DNA from: DATAMF01 sp964472565
GTDB taxonomy: Bacteria; Chloroflexota; Anaerolineae; Aggregatilineales; Aggregatilineaceae
NCBI GenBank assembly: GCA_964472565.1
Contig: CAYYNB010000178.1
Coordinates: 1-12,052, forward strand
Direction of reading: 5' to 3'
DNA length: 12,052 nucleotides
Made by a program: the position numbers and the translations under genes
Part shown: positions 1 to 5,715 of the stretch, piece by piece
Layout: every line of letters begins with the position of its first letter
Numbering within the stretch: position 1 is the stretch's first letter
Notes under the pieces: model-generated
Told to the model about the DNA's origin: nothing
Databases searched by the model: none
Seen by the model: only the letters and a program-made list of their open reading frames with translations

Positions 1-738
1 CAGCCCGCCGATCTGACGCCCGGCCCCAACCTGATCGAACGCTTCCGCGCCGCCGCCGCGCGCCATCCCGCCCCGGCCTGGGCCTGGATCGAAACCGCCG
101 TATGGCTGGTGGCGCTGTTGTCGCTGCTGAACCACTTTTCCGATCCGCGCGGCAGCGTGATGGCGCAGATCATCTGGTATCTGACCATCGGCCCGCACGA
201 AATCGGCCATATTATCTGCATCCCCTTCGGCTGGACGCTGCAATTCGCGGGCGGCTCGATCTGGCAGATTCTGTGGTGGGCGCTGCTGGCGATCTGGGTT
301 TTCGCCTTCCGCCAACAGGTCACGATGTCGCTGGCCTTCTGGACGATCACCGGGCACAGCTTCATCAATCTGGCGGTGTACATCAACGACGCCCGCGCCC
401 GCGATCTGCCGCTGCTGTTCGGCATGGACTCATCACATCATGACTGGTGGAATCTGCTCAACCATTTTGGGATGCTGGAATACGATCATACGCTGGCGGC
501 CATAGCAAATATCACCGGGGCGGTGATCGTCGTGTGGGCGGTGCTGCTGGGGATCATATCGGCGTGGCTGCTGCCGCGCGAACGGCTGGGACCGTTCCGG
601 CGCTACACGGGCGGCTATTGGGCCGCACTCAAAAACGCCCTGCAGCCGTATCCCCGCCCCGTCGAGGTGGTGGAGTTCTTCGCTCTGGAGGAGGTCTGTG
701 GAGGTCCGGCTGCCTGTGCTTGTAGGGGCAATGCATGA
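1..738 (+). CDS. Membrane protein with HEXXH zinc-protease motif (M50-like), 5' end missing
   Basis: The frame is open from base 1, so the gene starts before the window; 245 codons are visible. An internal GTG at 109 could be read as a start, but coding clearly continues upstream (residues such as ...IETAVWLVALLSLL). The visible part has about four hydrophobic segments. At residues 66-70 (bases 196-210) it carries HEIGH, a match to the HEXXH zinc-binding/catalytic motif, sitting next to a hydrophobic stretch as in intramembrane M50-type peptidases. Further on are GHSFINL, a YINDAR stretch and HDWW, any of which could supply a third metal ligand; the M50 NPDG-type motif is not seen. A role as an integral membrane metalloprotease is therefore an inference. 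The last five residues (CRGNA) and the TGA lie in a palindromic repeat (721-750), so the native C-terminus may have been replaced. The terminator-like hairpin at 903-922 is the first stop signal downstream. Confidence 0.7.
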   Translation, partial: QPADLTPGPNLIERFRAAAARHPAPAWAWIETAVWLVALLSLLNHFSDPRGSVMAQIIWYLTIGPHEIGHIICIPFGWTLQFAGGSIWQILWWALLAIWVFAFRQQVTMSLAFWTITGHSFINLAVYINDARARDLPLLFGMDSSHHDWWNLLNHFGMLEYDHTLAAIANITGAVIVVWAVLLGIISAWLLPRERLGPFRRYTGGYWAALKNALQPYPRPVEVVEFFALEEVCGGPAACACRGNA

Positions 739-750
739 ATTGCCCCTACG
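721..750. repeat. Palindromic repeat, 11-bp arms around GCATGA
   Basis: GTAGGGGCAAT at 722-732 is the exact reverse complement of ATTGCCCCTAC at 739-749, with a 6-base loop; a T/G wobble could extend the stem by one pair. It overlaps the end of the HEXXH gene and supplies its stop codon. Very similar GGGGCAAT...ATTGCCCC palindromes are, from memory, dispersed repeats in Chloroflexota and cyanobacterial genomes; that is recall, not a search. It could be a REP/MITE-like element or act as an mRNA 3' hairpin. There is no T-tract after it, so it is not a standard terminator. Confidence 0.7.
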
Positions 751-788
751 TTCGATAACCGGACGCGCGCATCCAACCACCCCGCCCC

Positions 789-846
789 GATTTAACCTGA
801 ATCCCAACCCATTTAGCTTAAATCCGGACGCATTCAGGTTAAATCT
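789..846. repeat. Three 14-bp motifs at 21-bp period with a perfect 14-bp inverted repeat
   Basis: TTTAACCTGAATCC (791-804), TTTAGCTTAAATCC (812-825) and TTCAGGTTAAATCT (833-846) start exactly 21 bases apart. In addition GATTTAACCTGAAT (789-802) is the perfect reverse complement of ATTCAGGTTAAATC (832-845), separated by 29 bases. A fourth, weak copy may begin near 855 (TTTATCCCAAAT). The array is in the non-coding gap between convergent genes. The 21-base step equals two helical turns but also seven codons, and translating it gives spurious FNLN/FSLN/FRLN repeats on both strands. Function is unknown: candidates are a protein-binding array, an RNA hairpin or a remnant of a repeat element. Confidence 0.6.
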
Positions 847-894
847 ATCCCACATTTATCCCAAATATAGAACGTGTCTGTTATCCCGCCCTAT

Positions 895-922
895 ACAAAA
901 AACACCCCGACGGATCGGGGTG
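895..922 (-). terminator. Rho-independent terminator of the DUF6159-like gene
   Basis: CACCCCGA (903-910) and TCGGGGTG (915-922) form a perfect 8-bp GC-rich stem with a CGGA loop. Read on the minus strand the stem is followed by GTTTTTTGT (plus strand ACAAAAAA at 895-902). It lies 25 bases past the minus-strand stop at 948. On the plus strand a looser T-rich stretch (CCCTTCTATTTT) follows, so it may also stop transcripts arriving from the left. Confidence 0.85.
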
Positions 923-947
923 CCCTTCTATTTTCGCCAGCGAACGC

Positions 948-1790
948 CTACTTCTGCCGGAACGCACCCTGGATCATGTCCGGCGAAAAATACGACGAGG
1001 TCGCGCCTTCCGAAGCGTACTGGTACAGCGCCGCGACATAGATGCCGTTCAGCGTCGAGCTGATCAGGCTGATGCCTGCCACCAGCAAGACGATCAGCAG
1101 CACCCCCAGGCCGATCAGCACCGCCGATCCGGTAGCCGCCGCGATGATCATCACCGGGACGCCGATCACGAGGACCGCCGCCACCGTCAGCAGGCCGAAC
1201 ACCAGCCCGATGCTGAAGTTGCCGATCAACTGCTCGCCCCAGGTGCGCTTCAGATAGCCGGTGCTGCGCTTGACCGCTTCGACGGGGCCGACGTTCTCCA
1301 CGACGAGAATCGGCACCACCAGATAGGTGATGACGTTCCACGCCATGCCGAGCAGCCCGCCCGCGATCTTGCCCACAATGCCGCCCCGCTCCTGAATGGC
1401 GCGCAGAATCACGCCCACCGTCGCGGAGATCGCCGCGTAGCCCAGAATCTGCGGCAGGTGATCCACCGCGATATTGAAGCCGTCGCGCAGCGTGGGGTCG
1501 CCGCCGCGCAGCCGGATCAGGGCCGCGCCGACCAGCGCCGTATTGGAGAAGATGACCACAAAATACATGATCAGATAAAAGGCAAAGCCGACGATCATTT
1601 CCCCGATGCCGATCTGATCGTTCGTGATGTGGTCGAATATTCCGGCGAACGCCATCGGAATGGCGAACAGAACGGTAACAATAATGGTCCCGATGGTGGA
1701 CACAATCGGGAAGATGATCAATTCTTTATCGGCCTTCAGCACGCGCCAACTGGCCTTGACCAGTTCCCAGCTATTTGATAGTCGTGACAT
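948..1790 (-). CDS. DUF6159-like polytopic membrane protein
   Basis: 280 residues, dominated by hydrophobic segments at about 23-50, 63-92, 112-130, 145-165, 190-216 and 222-248, so it is an integral membrane protein. The pattern resembles the DUF6159 family as I remember it: an N-terminal SWxLVKASWRVLKxDKEL stretch followed by IIFPIVS, FSNTALVGAAL, GGDPTLRDG (96-104), an ATVG segment, ERGG, and a conserved cytoplasmic-looking VENVGPVEAVKRS plus WGEQLIGN block (165-191). The family's molecular function is not known to me. The ATG at 1788-1790 is chosen because AGGAGG (complement of 1796-1801) sits 5 bases upstream. It is transcribed alone, divergent from the beta-lactamase-like gene, and ends at its own terminator. 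No catalytic motif is seen. Confidence 0.85.
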   Translation of the reverse strand: MSRLSNSWELVKASWRVLKADKELIIFPIVSTIGTIIVTVLFAIPMAFAGIFDHITNDQIGIGEMIVGFAFYLIMYFVVIFSNTALVGAALIRLRGGDPTLRDGFNIAVDHLPQILGYAAISATVGVILRAIQERGGIVGKIAGGLLGMAWNVITYLVVPILVVENVGPVEAVKRSTGYLKRTWGEQLIGNFSIGLVFGLLTVAAVLVIGVPVMIIAAATGSAVLIGLGVLLIVLLVAGISLISSTLNGIYVAALYQYASEGATSSYFSPDMIQGAFRQK

Positions 1791-1819
1791 AATTTCCTCC
1801 TACTTGGTTCTTCTCCGTT

Positions 1820-1828
1820 CATTATGCA
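1820..1828 (-). promoter_or_regulatory. Possible extended -10 for the DUF6159-like gene
   Basis: On the minus strand TGCATAAT (complement of 1821-1828) resembles an extended -10 (TGnTATAAT with a C at the first -10 base missing the usual T). It would start transcription near 1814, giving a leader of about 25 bases before the ATG at 1790. No good -35 lies 16-18 bases upstream, so this is tentative. Confidence 0.3.
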
Positions 1829-1836
1829 CCCATTTA

Positions 1837-1876
1837 CGGCTGACTGCATGCCGCTTCCGCTGACATCCGGCTGACA
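1837..1876 (+). promoter_or_regulatory. Three direct repeats of C(G/C)GCTGAC upstream of the beta-lactamase-like promoter
   Basis: CGGCTGAC (1837-1844), CCGCTGAC (1857-1864) and CGGCTGAC (1868-1875) occur 20 and 11 bases apart, close to two and one helical turns. The two nearest copies share GCTGACA (1859-1865 and 1870-1876). They end 26 bases before the TATAAT box at 1903, where a -35 element would be missing or weak. Direct repeats with about 11-base steps are typical of OmpR/PhoB-type response regulator sites, so an activator site is a reasonable inference. They also lie between the two divergent start regions. Confidence 0.4.
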
Positions 1877-1899
1877 ATTCTCTGGCGCGCCCCGCACCC

Positions 1900-1908
1900 T
1901 GCTATAAT
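1900..1908 (+). promoter_or_regulatory. Extended -10 promoter for the beta-lactamase-like gene
   Basis: TGCTATAAT (1900-1908) is a perfect extended -10 (TGnTATAAT). No TTGACA-like -35 is present at 16-18 bases; CTGACA at 1871-1876 is 26 bases away and too far. Start of transcription would be near 1915, giving a leader of about 105 bases. Confidence 0.65.
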
Positions 1909-2020
1909 GAATTCTGGAGTTCTGAGTAGGGTGCCGCCGAACCATCAGGATCTCGTTTTGACTCTTTCCCCCTCAGCCATTACTCAAAACTCATGACTCA
2001 ACCTCATAAAGGAGATTTCC

Positions 2021-3943
2021 ATGAAACGTTTGGCGCTCATCTGTATTGTGCTGTTCGGCGTATTTGCGCCCCACCCCGCCGCCGCGCAGGACACCGACCC
2101 CCAGGCGGCAGATGCCCTGGTCGCCCGGCTGATGGAGATGTACGACATCCCCGGCGCAGGGCTGGCGCTGGTCCAGAACGATCAGATCGTCTATACGCAA
2201 GGCTACGGCGTGCGCAGTACGGAAACCGGCGAACCCGTCACCCCGGATTCGGTGTTTTCCATCGGGTCGCTCACCAAGTCGTTCACCGCGCTGGCACTGG
2301 CGCAGTTGGTCGATCAGGGCCTGATCGATCTTGACCTGCCGGTGATCGTCTATTGGCCGGATTTCAAGCTGTCTGATCCCACCGCCACCCAGACGGTGAC
2401 GGTGCGCCAACTGCTCGCCCAGACCACCGGACTCCCCGGCACGTATGATCGGGCGTGGTATTACGGCGAACTGACGACGACTGCCGAAGCCGCCGTGTAT
2501 GCCGCCGAGATCCCCCTGGCCGCCGCGCCGGGTACGCAGCACATTTACGACAATTACAACTACGCGATTGCGGGGTATCTGATCGAACTTGTCACCGGGC
2601 AGGACTGGGAAGACTACATCCGCGAACACATCGCCGGACCGCTGGGCATGACCAGCGTGAGTTTTGACATCGAGGCATTGCAGCAGTCGCCCGACTATGC
2701 CGCCCCGCACAAGCTGGATATTAGCAACGGCATGCAGCCGATCACCCCCGTCAGTCTGGCCGGGATCGCCCCGGCAGGCGCGATGAATGCCAGCGTGCGC
2801 GACATGGCGAATTATCTGCTGCTGCAACTGAGCGATGGCACCTTCAACGGCCAGCCGCTTGTTTCGGCGGACCTGCTGACCGAGATGCACACCGAGCAGA
2901 TCGCCACCCCCAGCCCCTACCCCATCGGCCCGACCAATTTTCAGAGCACGGGGTATGCGCTCGGCTGGGTGACAGCCACGTTTGATGATTATGCCACCGT
3001 CTGGCACAACGGCTCGATTGACGGCTACTACGCGCTGATGGTCTATGTTCCATCCGAAGAAGTGGGTGTTGTCGTGCTGACCAATGCCAGCCTGGGCAAC
3101 GGGAGCCTGTTCGCCCTGGCAACCTGCATGGGCCTGATCGAGCAGATGCTCGGCCTCGACATGGGGCGCGATGTGGCCGACGCGCTGAACGAAGAAGCCG
3201 GATTCGTCCCGGCGGATCGCCAGTCCATGCTCGACACCGCCCGCAGCTATCAGGCCGATCCCGCCGATTGGGATGTGCTGGTGGGCGATTACACCAGCAT
3301 CGCCGGTCCGATCAGCATCGAAGTCCAGGAAGATAAGCTCTACCTGAATACGGAGGCGGAAAATATCGAACTGGTACCGTTTAAACCGGGCGAATTCCTC
3401 CTCGTTGATCCACAAACGCCGATGTTGTTCGAGGCGACAAGCTTTGAGATCGATGAGAACGGCACTGTGACCATGTACCAGAGCGGCATGCAGGTCGCGC
3501 AGAAACTGGGCGCAGGTGTAGAAGCGGCGATCTATGCTGATCCTGATGGGTACTTCACCGTTCCAATCCCCGCCGGGCTGACCGTTACCGAAAGCAACGG
3601 CATAGGAGTACTCACGTCTACCGATCCCGCCGGGACATTTTATGTCGGGGCATGGAATGCGGCCAGTGGGATGCTGGAAGCCGCCGGGACAGCCTTCAAC
3701 CAGTTGATCGATCCGGCGGTGGTGGGCGAAGCGATTGATATGCGCGACGTGCCCATGCCCAACGGCCCCACCTGGACGCAATCCATTTATCAGCTTCAGG
3801 ACGGCCAACTGCGCGTGATCATCAGCATGCAGCAGGACGCTATCGCCTACTTCATTGGCATCGACGCCACCCCAGACAATCTACAGGCGCTGGTGCCTGC
3901 CCTGAATACGCTGCTGCTCAATTTTGCGATCACCACACCATAA
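2021..3943 (+). CDS. Secreted class-C beta-lactamase/PBP4*-like serine hydrolase with C-terminal accessory domains
   Basis: 640 residues. Residues 1-22 are a type I signal peptide (MKR, hydrophobic core, cut after AAA before QD), so the protein is exported; no lipobox is seen. The serine beta-lactamase/penicillin-binding fold covers about 25-370. S83-L-T-K86 is the SxxK nucleophile motif, Y176-D-N178 the YxN motif and H329-N-G331 takes the place of the KTG/HxG triad. About 415-500 looks like the small beta-barrel (DUF3471-like) that often follows this fold, and 511-640 is a further domain starting YFTVPIPAGL that I do not recognise. Family members include D-aminopeptidases, esterases, DD-peptidases and lactamases, so the substrate cannot be named. 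The ATG at 2021 has AAAGGAGA at 2008-2015; the earlier in-region ATG at 1993 is in another frame. Single-gene unit with promoter at 1900-1908 and a hairpin after the stop. Confidence 0.9.
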   Translation: MKRLALICIVLFGVFAPHPAAAQDTDPQAADALVARLMEMYDIPGAGLALVQNDQIVYTQGYGVRSTETGEPVTPDSVFSIGSLTKSFTALALAQLVDQGLIDLDLPVIVYWPDFKLSDPTATQTVTVRQLLAQTTGLPGTYDRAWYYGELTTTAEAAVYAAEIPLAAAPGTQHIYDNYNYAIAGYLIELVTGQDWEDYIREHIAGPLGMTSVSFDIEALQQSPDYAAPHKLDISNGMQPITPVSLAGIAPAGAMNASVRDMANYLLLQLSDGTFNGQPLVSADLLTEMHTEQIATPSPYPIGPTNFQSTGYALGWVTATFDDYATVWHNGSIDGYYALMVYVPSEEVGVVVLTNASLGNGSLFALATCMGLIEQMLGLDMGRDVADALNEEAGFVPADRQSMLDTARSYQADPADWDVLVGDYTSIAGPISIEVQEDKLYLNTEAENIELVPFKPGEFLLVDPQTPMLFEATSFEIDENGTVTMYQSGMQVAQKLGAGVEAAIYADPDGYFTVPIPAGLTVTESNGIGVLTSTDPAGTFYVGAWNAASGMLEAAGTAFNQLIDPAVVGEAIDMRDVPMPNGPTWTQSIYQLQDGQLRVIISMQQDAIAYFIGIDATPDNLQALVPALNTLLLNFAITTP

Positions 3944-3952
3944 CTCACGACT

Positions 3953-3990
3953 GTCCCGGCATAGGCCGCTGTGCCGGGACGCTATTTGTC
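3953..3990 (+). terminator. Hairpin after the beta-lactamase-like gene, probable terminator
   Basis: GTCCCGGCA (3953-3961) and TGCCGGGAC (3972-3980) make a perfect 9-bp stem with a 10-base loop, 10 bases after the TAA at 3941-3943. The tail GCTATTTGTCTC is only moderately T-rich, so efficiency is uncertain. Confidence 0.65.
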
Positions 3991-4013
3991 TCATCATTCA
4001 TTCTCCCTACAAT
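3986..4013 (+). promoter_or_regulatory. Sigma70-like promoter for the paralogue pair
   Basis: TTGTCT (3986-3991) and TACAAT (4008-4013) are separated by 16 bases. Transcription would begin near 4020, about 30 bases before the start codon. The -35 overlaps the tail of the preceding terminator, a compact arrangement. Confidence 0.5.
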
Positions 4014-4050
4014 TAGCAATCAGGCGCGTATCTACCGAAAAGGGTGAATG

Positions 4051-4917
4051 ATGAAAAGTCTTTTCAAGATCACACCGACGGATCTGATAGCGATTGGTGT
4101 GGCGGTGGTATTGTTCAGTGTCGGCGGTCTGCTGGGGCTGTCGTTCTTCCAGAGCGTGCTGCTGGTCTTTGTGGTGCTGATGGTGGGCGGGGTCGGCTAC
4201 CAGATCAGCCGCCCGTTCAGTTGGAAGTGGTACCCCCCGGTGGCCCATATGCTGAAGCGCATCCGAGAAGGCGAAGCGGAAGCGGTGATCGCAGAACTGG
4301 AACCACAGTATACTGCCGGAAAGCTGTCTACCGAAATGATAGCGGCCCTTGCCGAAGCGTATGGTTATGTAAACCGGGCAGCCGAAGCGGAACCGCTCGC
4401 GCGGTATGTGCTGGCGGACCTCGGATTACGGGGTGTGTTGAACAAGCGGAACCCCGAATCACGCATGTTAGGCGAACTCGGCGCGCTGGTTTTGAGCGAT
4501 GCGCTGACCGGACAGGGGCGCTTCATCGAAGCGGCGGATATGCTGCGCTCGTTTGCGCCGGGGGCCGTGCGCCCCAACTGGATTACGGCATTGTCGGCCT
4601 TGTACTTTTATATGGGCGGCGAAACGTATAACGCGCAGGTGATGCTGTCCACCGTGCGGCCTGTGGGCATCCGGTATTGGAATATGACCACGGAGAAGAT
4701 CATCCCGCCGCAGTATAAATTCATCACCAACTTTTTGCAGATGCGCCTGTTGGGGCAGGACAAACAGGCGGCGCTGGAAAAAAACAGTAAACAAATGGAT
4801 ATGTGGGAAGCAGAGTACCAGCGGCACGCGGAATCGCCGTATGGTATCCGGCTGCGTGAATTGTTGGATGAAGTTTGGACGGCGCTTAACCTGGAGCAGA
4901 AACATGTTTCTGGCTAA
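4051..4917 (+). CDS. Membrane-anchored protein with TPR-like helical repeats, first of a tandem pair
   Basis: Function not recognised. Two ATGs lie in a row (4048 and 4051); the second is preferred because AAAAGGG at 4038-4044 is then 6 bases away; length is 288 residues. Residues about 11-30 and 33-51 are strongly hydrophobic and form a membrane hairpin, after which the rest is soluble and mostly alpha-helical. A TPR-like character is suggested by repeated AEAxA and LAEAYGY patterns, GRFIEAADMLRSF (about residues 156-168) and ALSALYFYMGGE. The C-terminal stretch SPYGIRLRELLDEVW matches NPYGVRTREILQDAV in the next gene, and both share a GRF(I/V)EAA segment at a similar depth, so the two are paralogues. 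It overlaps its partner by 14 bases, which implies co-translation and probably a joint complex. A scaffold or assembly role is only a guess from the helical repeats. Confidence 0.8.
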   Translation: MKSLFKITPTDLIAIGVAVVLFSVGGLLGLSFFQSVLLVFVVLMVGGVGYQISRPFSWKWYPPVAHMLKRIREGEAEAVIAELEPQYTAGKLSTEMIAALAEAYGYVNRAAEAEPLARYVLADLGLRGVLNKRNPESRMLGELGALVLSDALTGQGRFIEAADMLRSFAPGAVRPNWITALSALYFYMGGETYNAQVMLSTVRPVGIRYWNMTTEKIIPPQYKFITNFLQMRLLGQDKQAALEKNSKQMDMWEAEYQRHAESPYGIRLRELLDEVWTALNLEQKHVSG

Positions 4918-5650
4918 TATCAACACCACCGCATTTACTGATTCAATAGCATTAATCATTATAATTGTGATTCCTGCCCTCATGCTGTTGATCCTGGCGC
5001 GAACAGCCCTGCCAGTAACCTTAACCGTTTTTCAGTTCTCGCGGCTGCAATGGAGCAACACCGAGAAAATTCTCGAACGGGCCGAACGGCGCTACGAACA
5101 AGGGAATCGTTCGCTGAAAAATCTGCTCATGCTATCAGCGGGGAACGCCTACCTGGGGCGCGGTGTGCCAGCAGAGCGTTATGCCCGCGAAGCGCATGAG
5201 GAAGCTGAACGAACCAGGATCGCGCAGAAACACGACCTGAATTCACGTGTGCTGGCCGACCTGCTGCGGATCGCCACGTTCGATGCGAAGGTGGCGCAGG
5301 GGCGGTTTGTCGAGGCGGCGCAAGAATTGCAGCCGCATATCGGCGATAATATACAGTCCATTTTCACGACGGTCTTAGTCGCGTGGGGCTATTTTCTGGG
5401 CGAGGATTATGATCAGGTGCGGCAGATGATCGGTCCGGCTTCGTTTTCGAGAATGAAAACCAGCACATCGGCGCGCTACCGGTTCATGCTGGCCTATATG
5501 GTACAGTATTTGTATGGAACGGATATGCGGCAGGAAATGAAGCGCAACCAGGTGAAGGCGTGGGAAAAGGAAATCAGACTGAACACGATGAATCCTTACG
5601 GCGTGCGGACGCGCGAGATTCTGCAAGACGCGGTCCGTAAGATGGGTTGA
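4904..5650 (+). CDS. Membrane-anchored protein with TPR-like helical repeats, second of a tandem pair
   Basis: Function not recognised. The frame is open back to an ATG at 4841, but that would overlap the previous gene by 77 bases and add a cysteine- and tryptophan-rich tail. The ATG at 4904 is preferred: it has GGAG at 4893-4896 and starts directly before a hydrophobic segment (MFLANINTT, then about 13-38). This gives 248 residues. One long or two short membrane segments are followed by helical repeats: a region rich in AERRYEQGN, GNAYLGRGVPAERYAREA, then GRFVEAAQEL and a C-terminal NPYGVRTREILQDAV. These match the upstream neighbour, so this is a diverged duplicate rather than an unrelated gene. 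It begins 14 bases inside the upstream gene. No enzyme motif is visible. No terminator follows before the promoter of the reductase gene. Confidence 0.8.
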   Translation: MFLANINTTAFTDSIALIIIIVIPALMLLILARTALPVTLTVFQFSRLQWSNTEKILERAERRYEQGNRSLKNLLMLSAGNAYLGRGVPAERYAREAHEEAERTRIAQKHDLNSRVLADLLRIATFDAKVAQGRFVEAAQELQPHIGDNIQSIFTTVLVAWGYFLGEDYDQVRQMIGPASFSRMKTSTSARYRFMLAYMVQYLYGTDMRQEMKRNQVKAWEKEIRLNTMNPYGVRTREILQDAVRKMG

Positions 5651-5653
5651 GAG

Positions 5654-5682
5654 TTGCGAAAAAATAGAGGATCGAATAATAT
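5654..5682 (+). promoter_or_regulatory. Sigma70-like promoter of the fused reductase gene
   Basis: TTGCGA (5654-5659) and TAATAT (5677-5682) are separated by exactly 17 bases. Transcription would start near 5690, a leader of about 26 bases. It begins 4 bases after the stop of the preceding gene, so the reductase can be expressed independently of the paralogue pair. Confidence 0.6.
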
Positions 5683-5703
5683 TTTGGAAACAAACTATTA
5701 TTC
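5674..5703. promoter_or_regulatory. AT-rich palindrome over the -10 and start site, possible operator
   Basis: GAATAATA (5674-5681) is the exact reverse complement of TATTATTC (5696-5703), with a 14-base centre. It covers the -10 box and predicted start site of the promoter at 5654-5682, the usual position for a repressor operator. The regulator is unknown; a redox or metal sensor would fit the downstream gene. In the mRNA only part of the palindrome would be present, so a DNA site is more likely than an RNA hairpin. Confidence 0.45.
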
Positions 5704-5715
5704 CGAGGAAGGCCC

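Noticed and set aside
433..1063. Frames translating the 789-846 array into FNLN/FKLN/FRLN repeats on both strands
   Set aside because: The peptide repeats follow from the 21-bp DNA period; the frames run into real genes, lack ribosome sites and no product looks native.
1991..3808. 605-residue open frame antisense to the serine hydrolase
   Set aside because: It mirrors the real gene's codon bias in high-GC DNA; composition is rich in H, R, Q and G, with no ribosome site or family motif, while the plus-strand protein has a full catalytic set and signal peptide.
4841..4903. 21-residue N-terminal extension of the second paralogue
   Set aside because: It would lie entirely inside the first paralogue, has no hydrophobic start and no ribosome site; ATG 4904 with GGAG is better.
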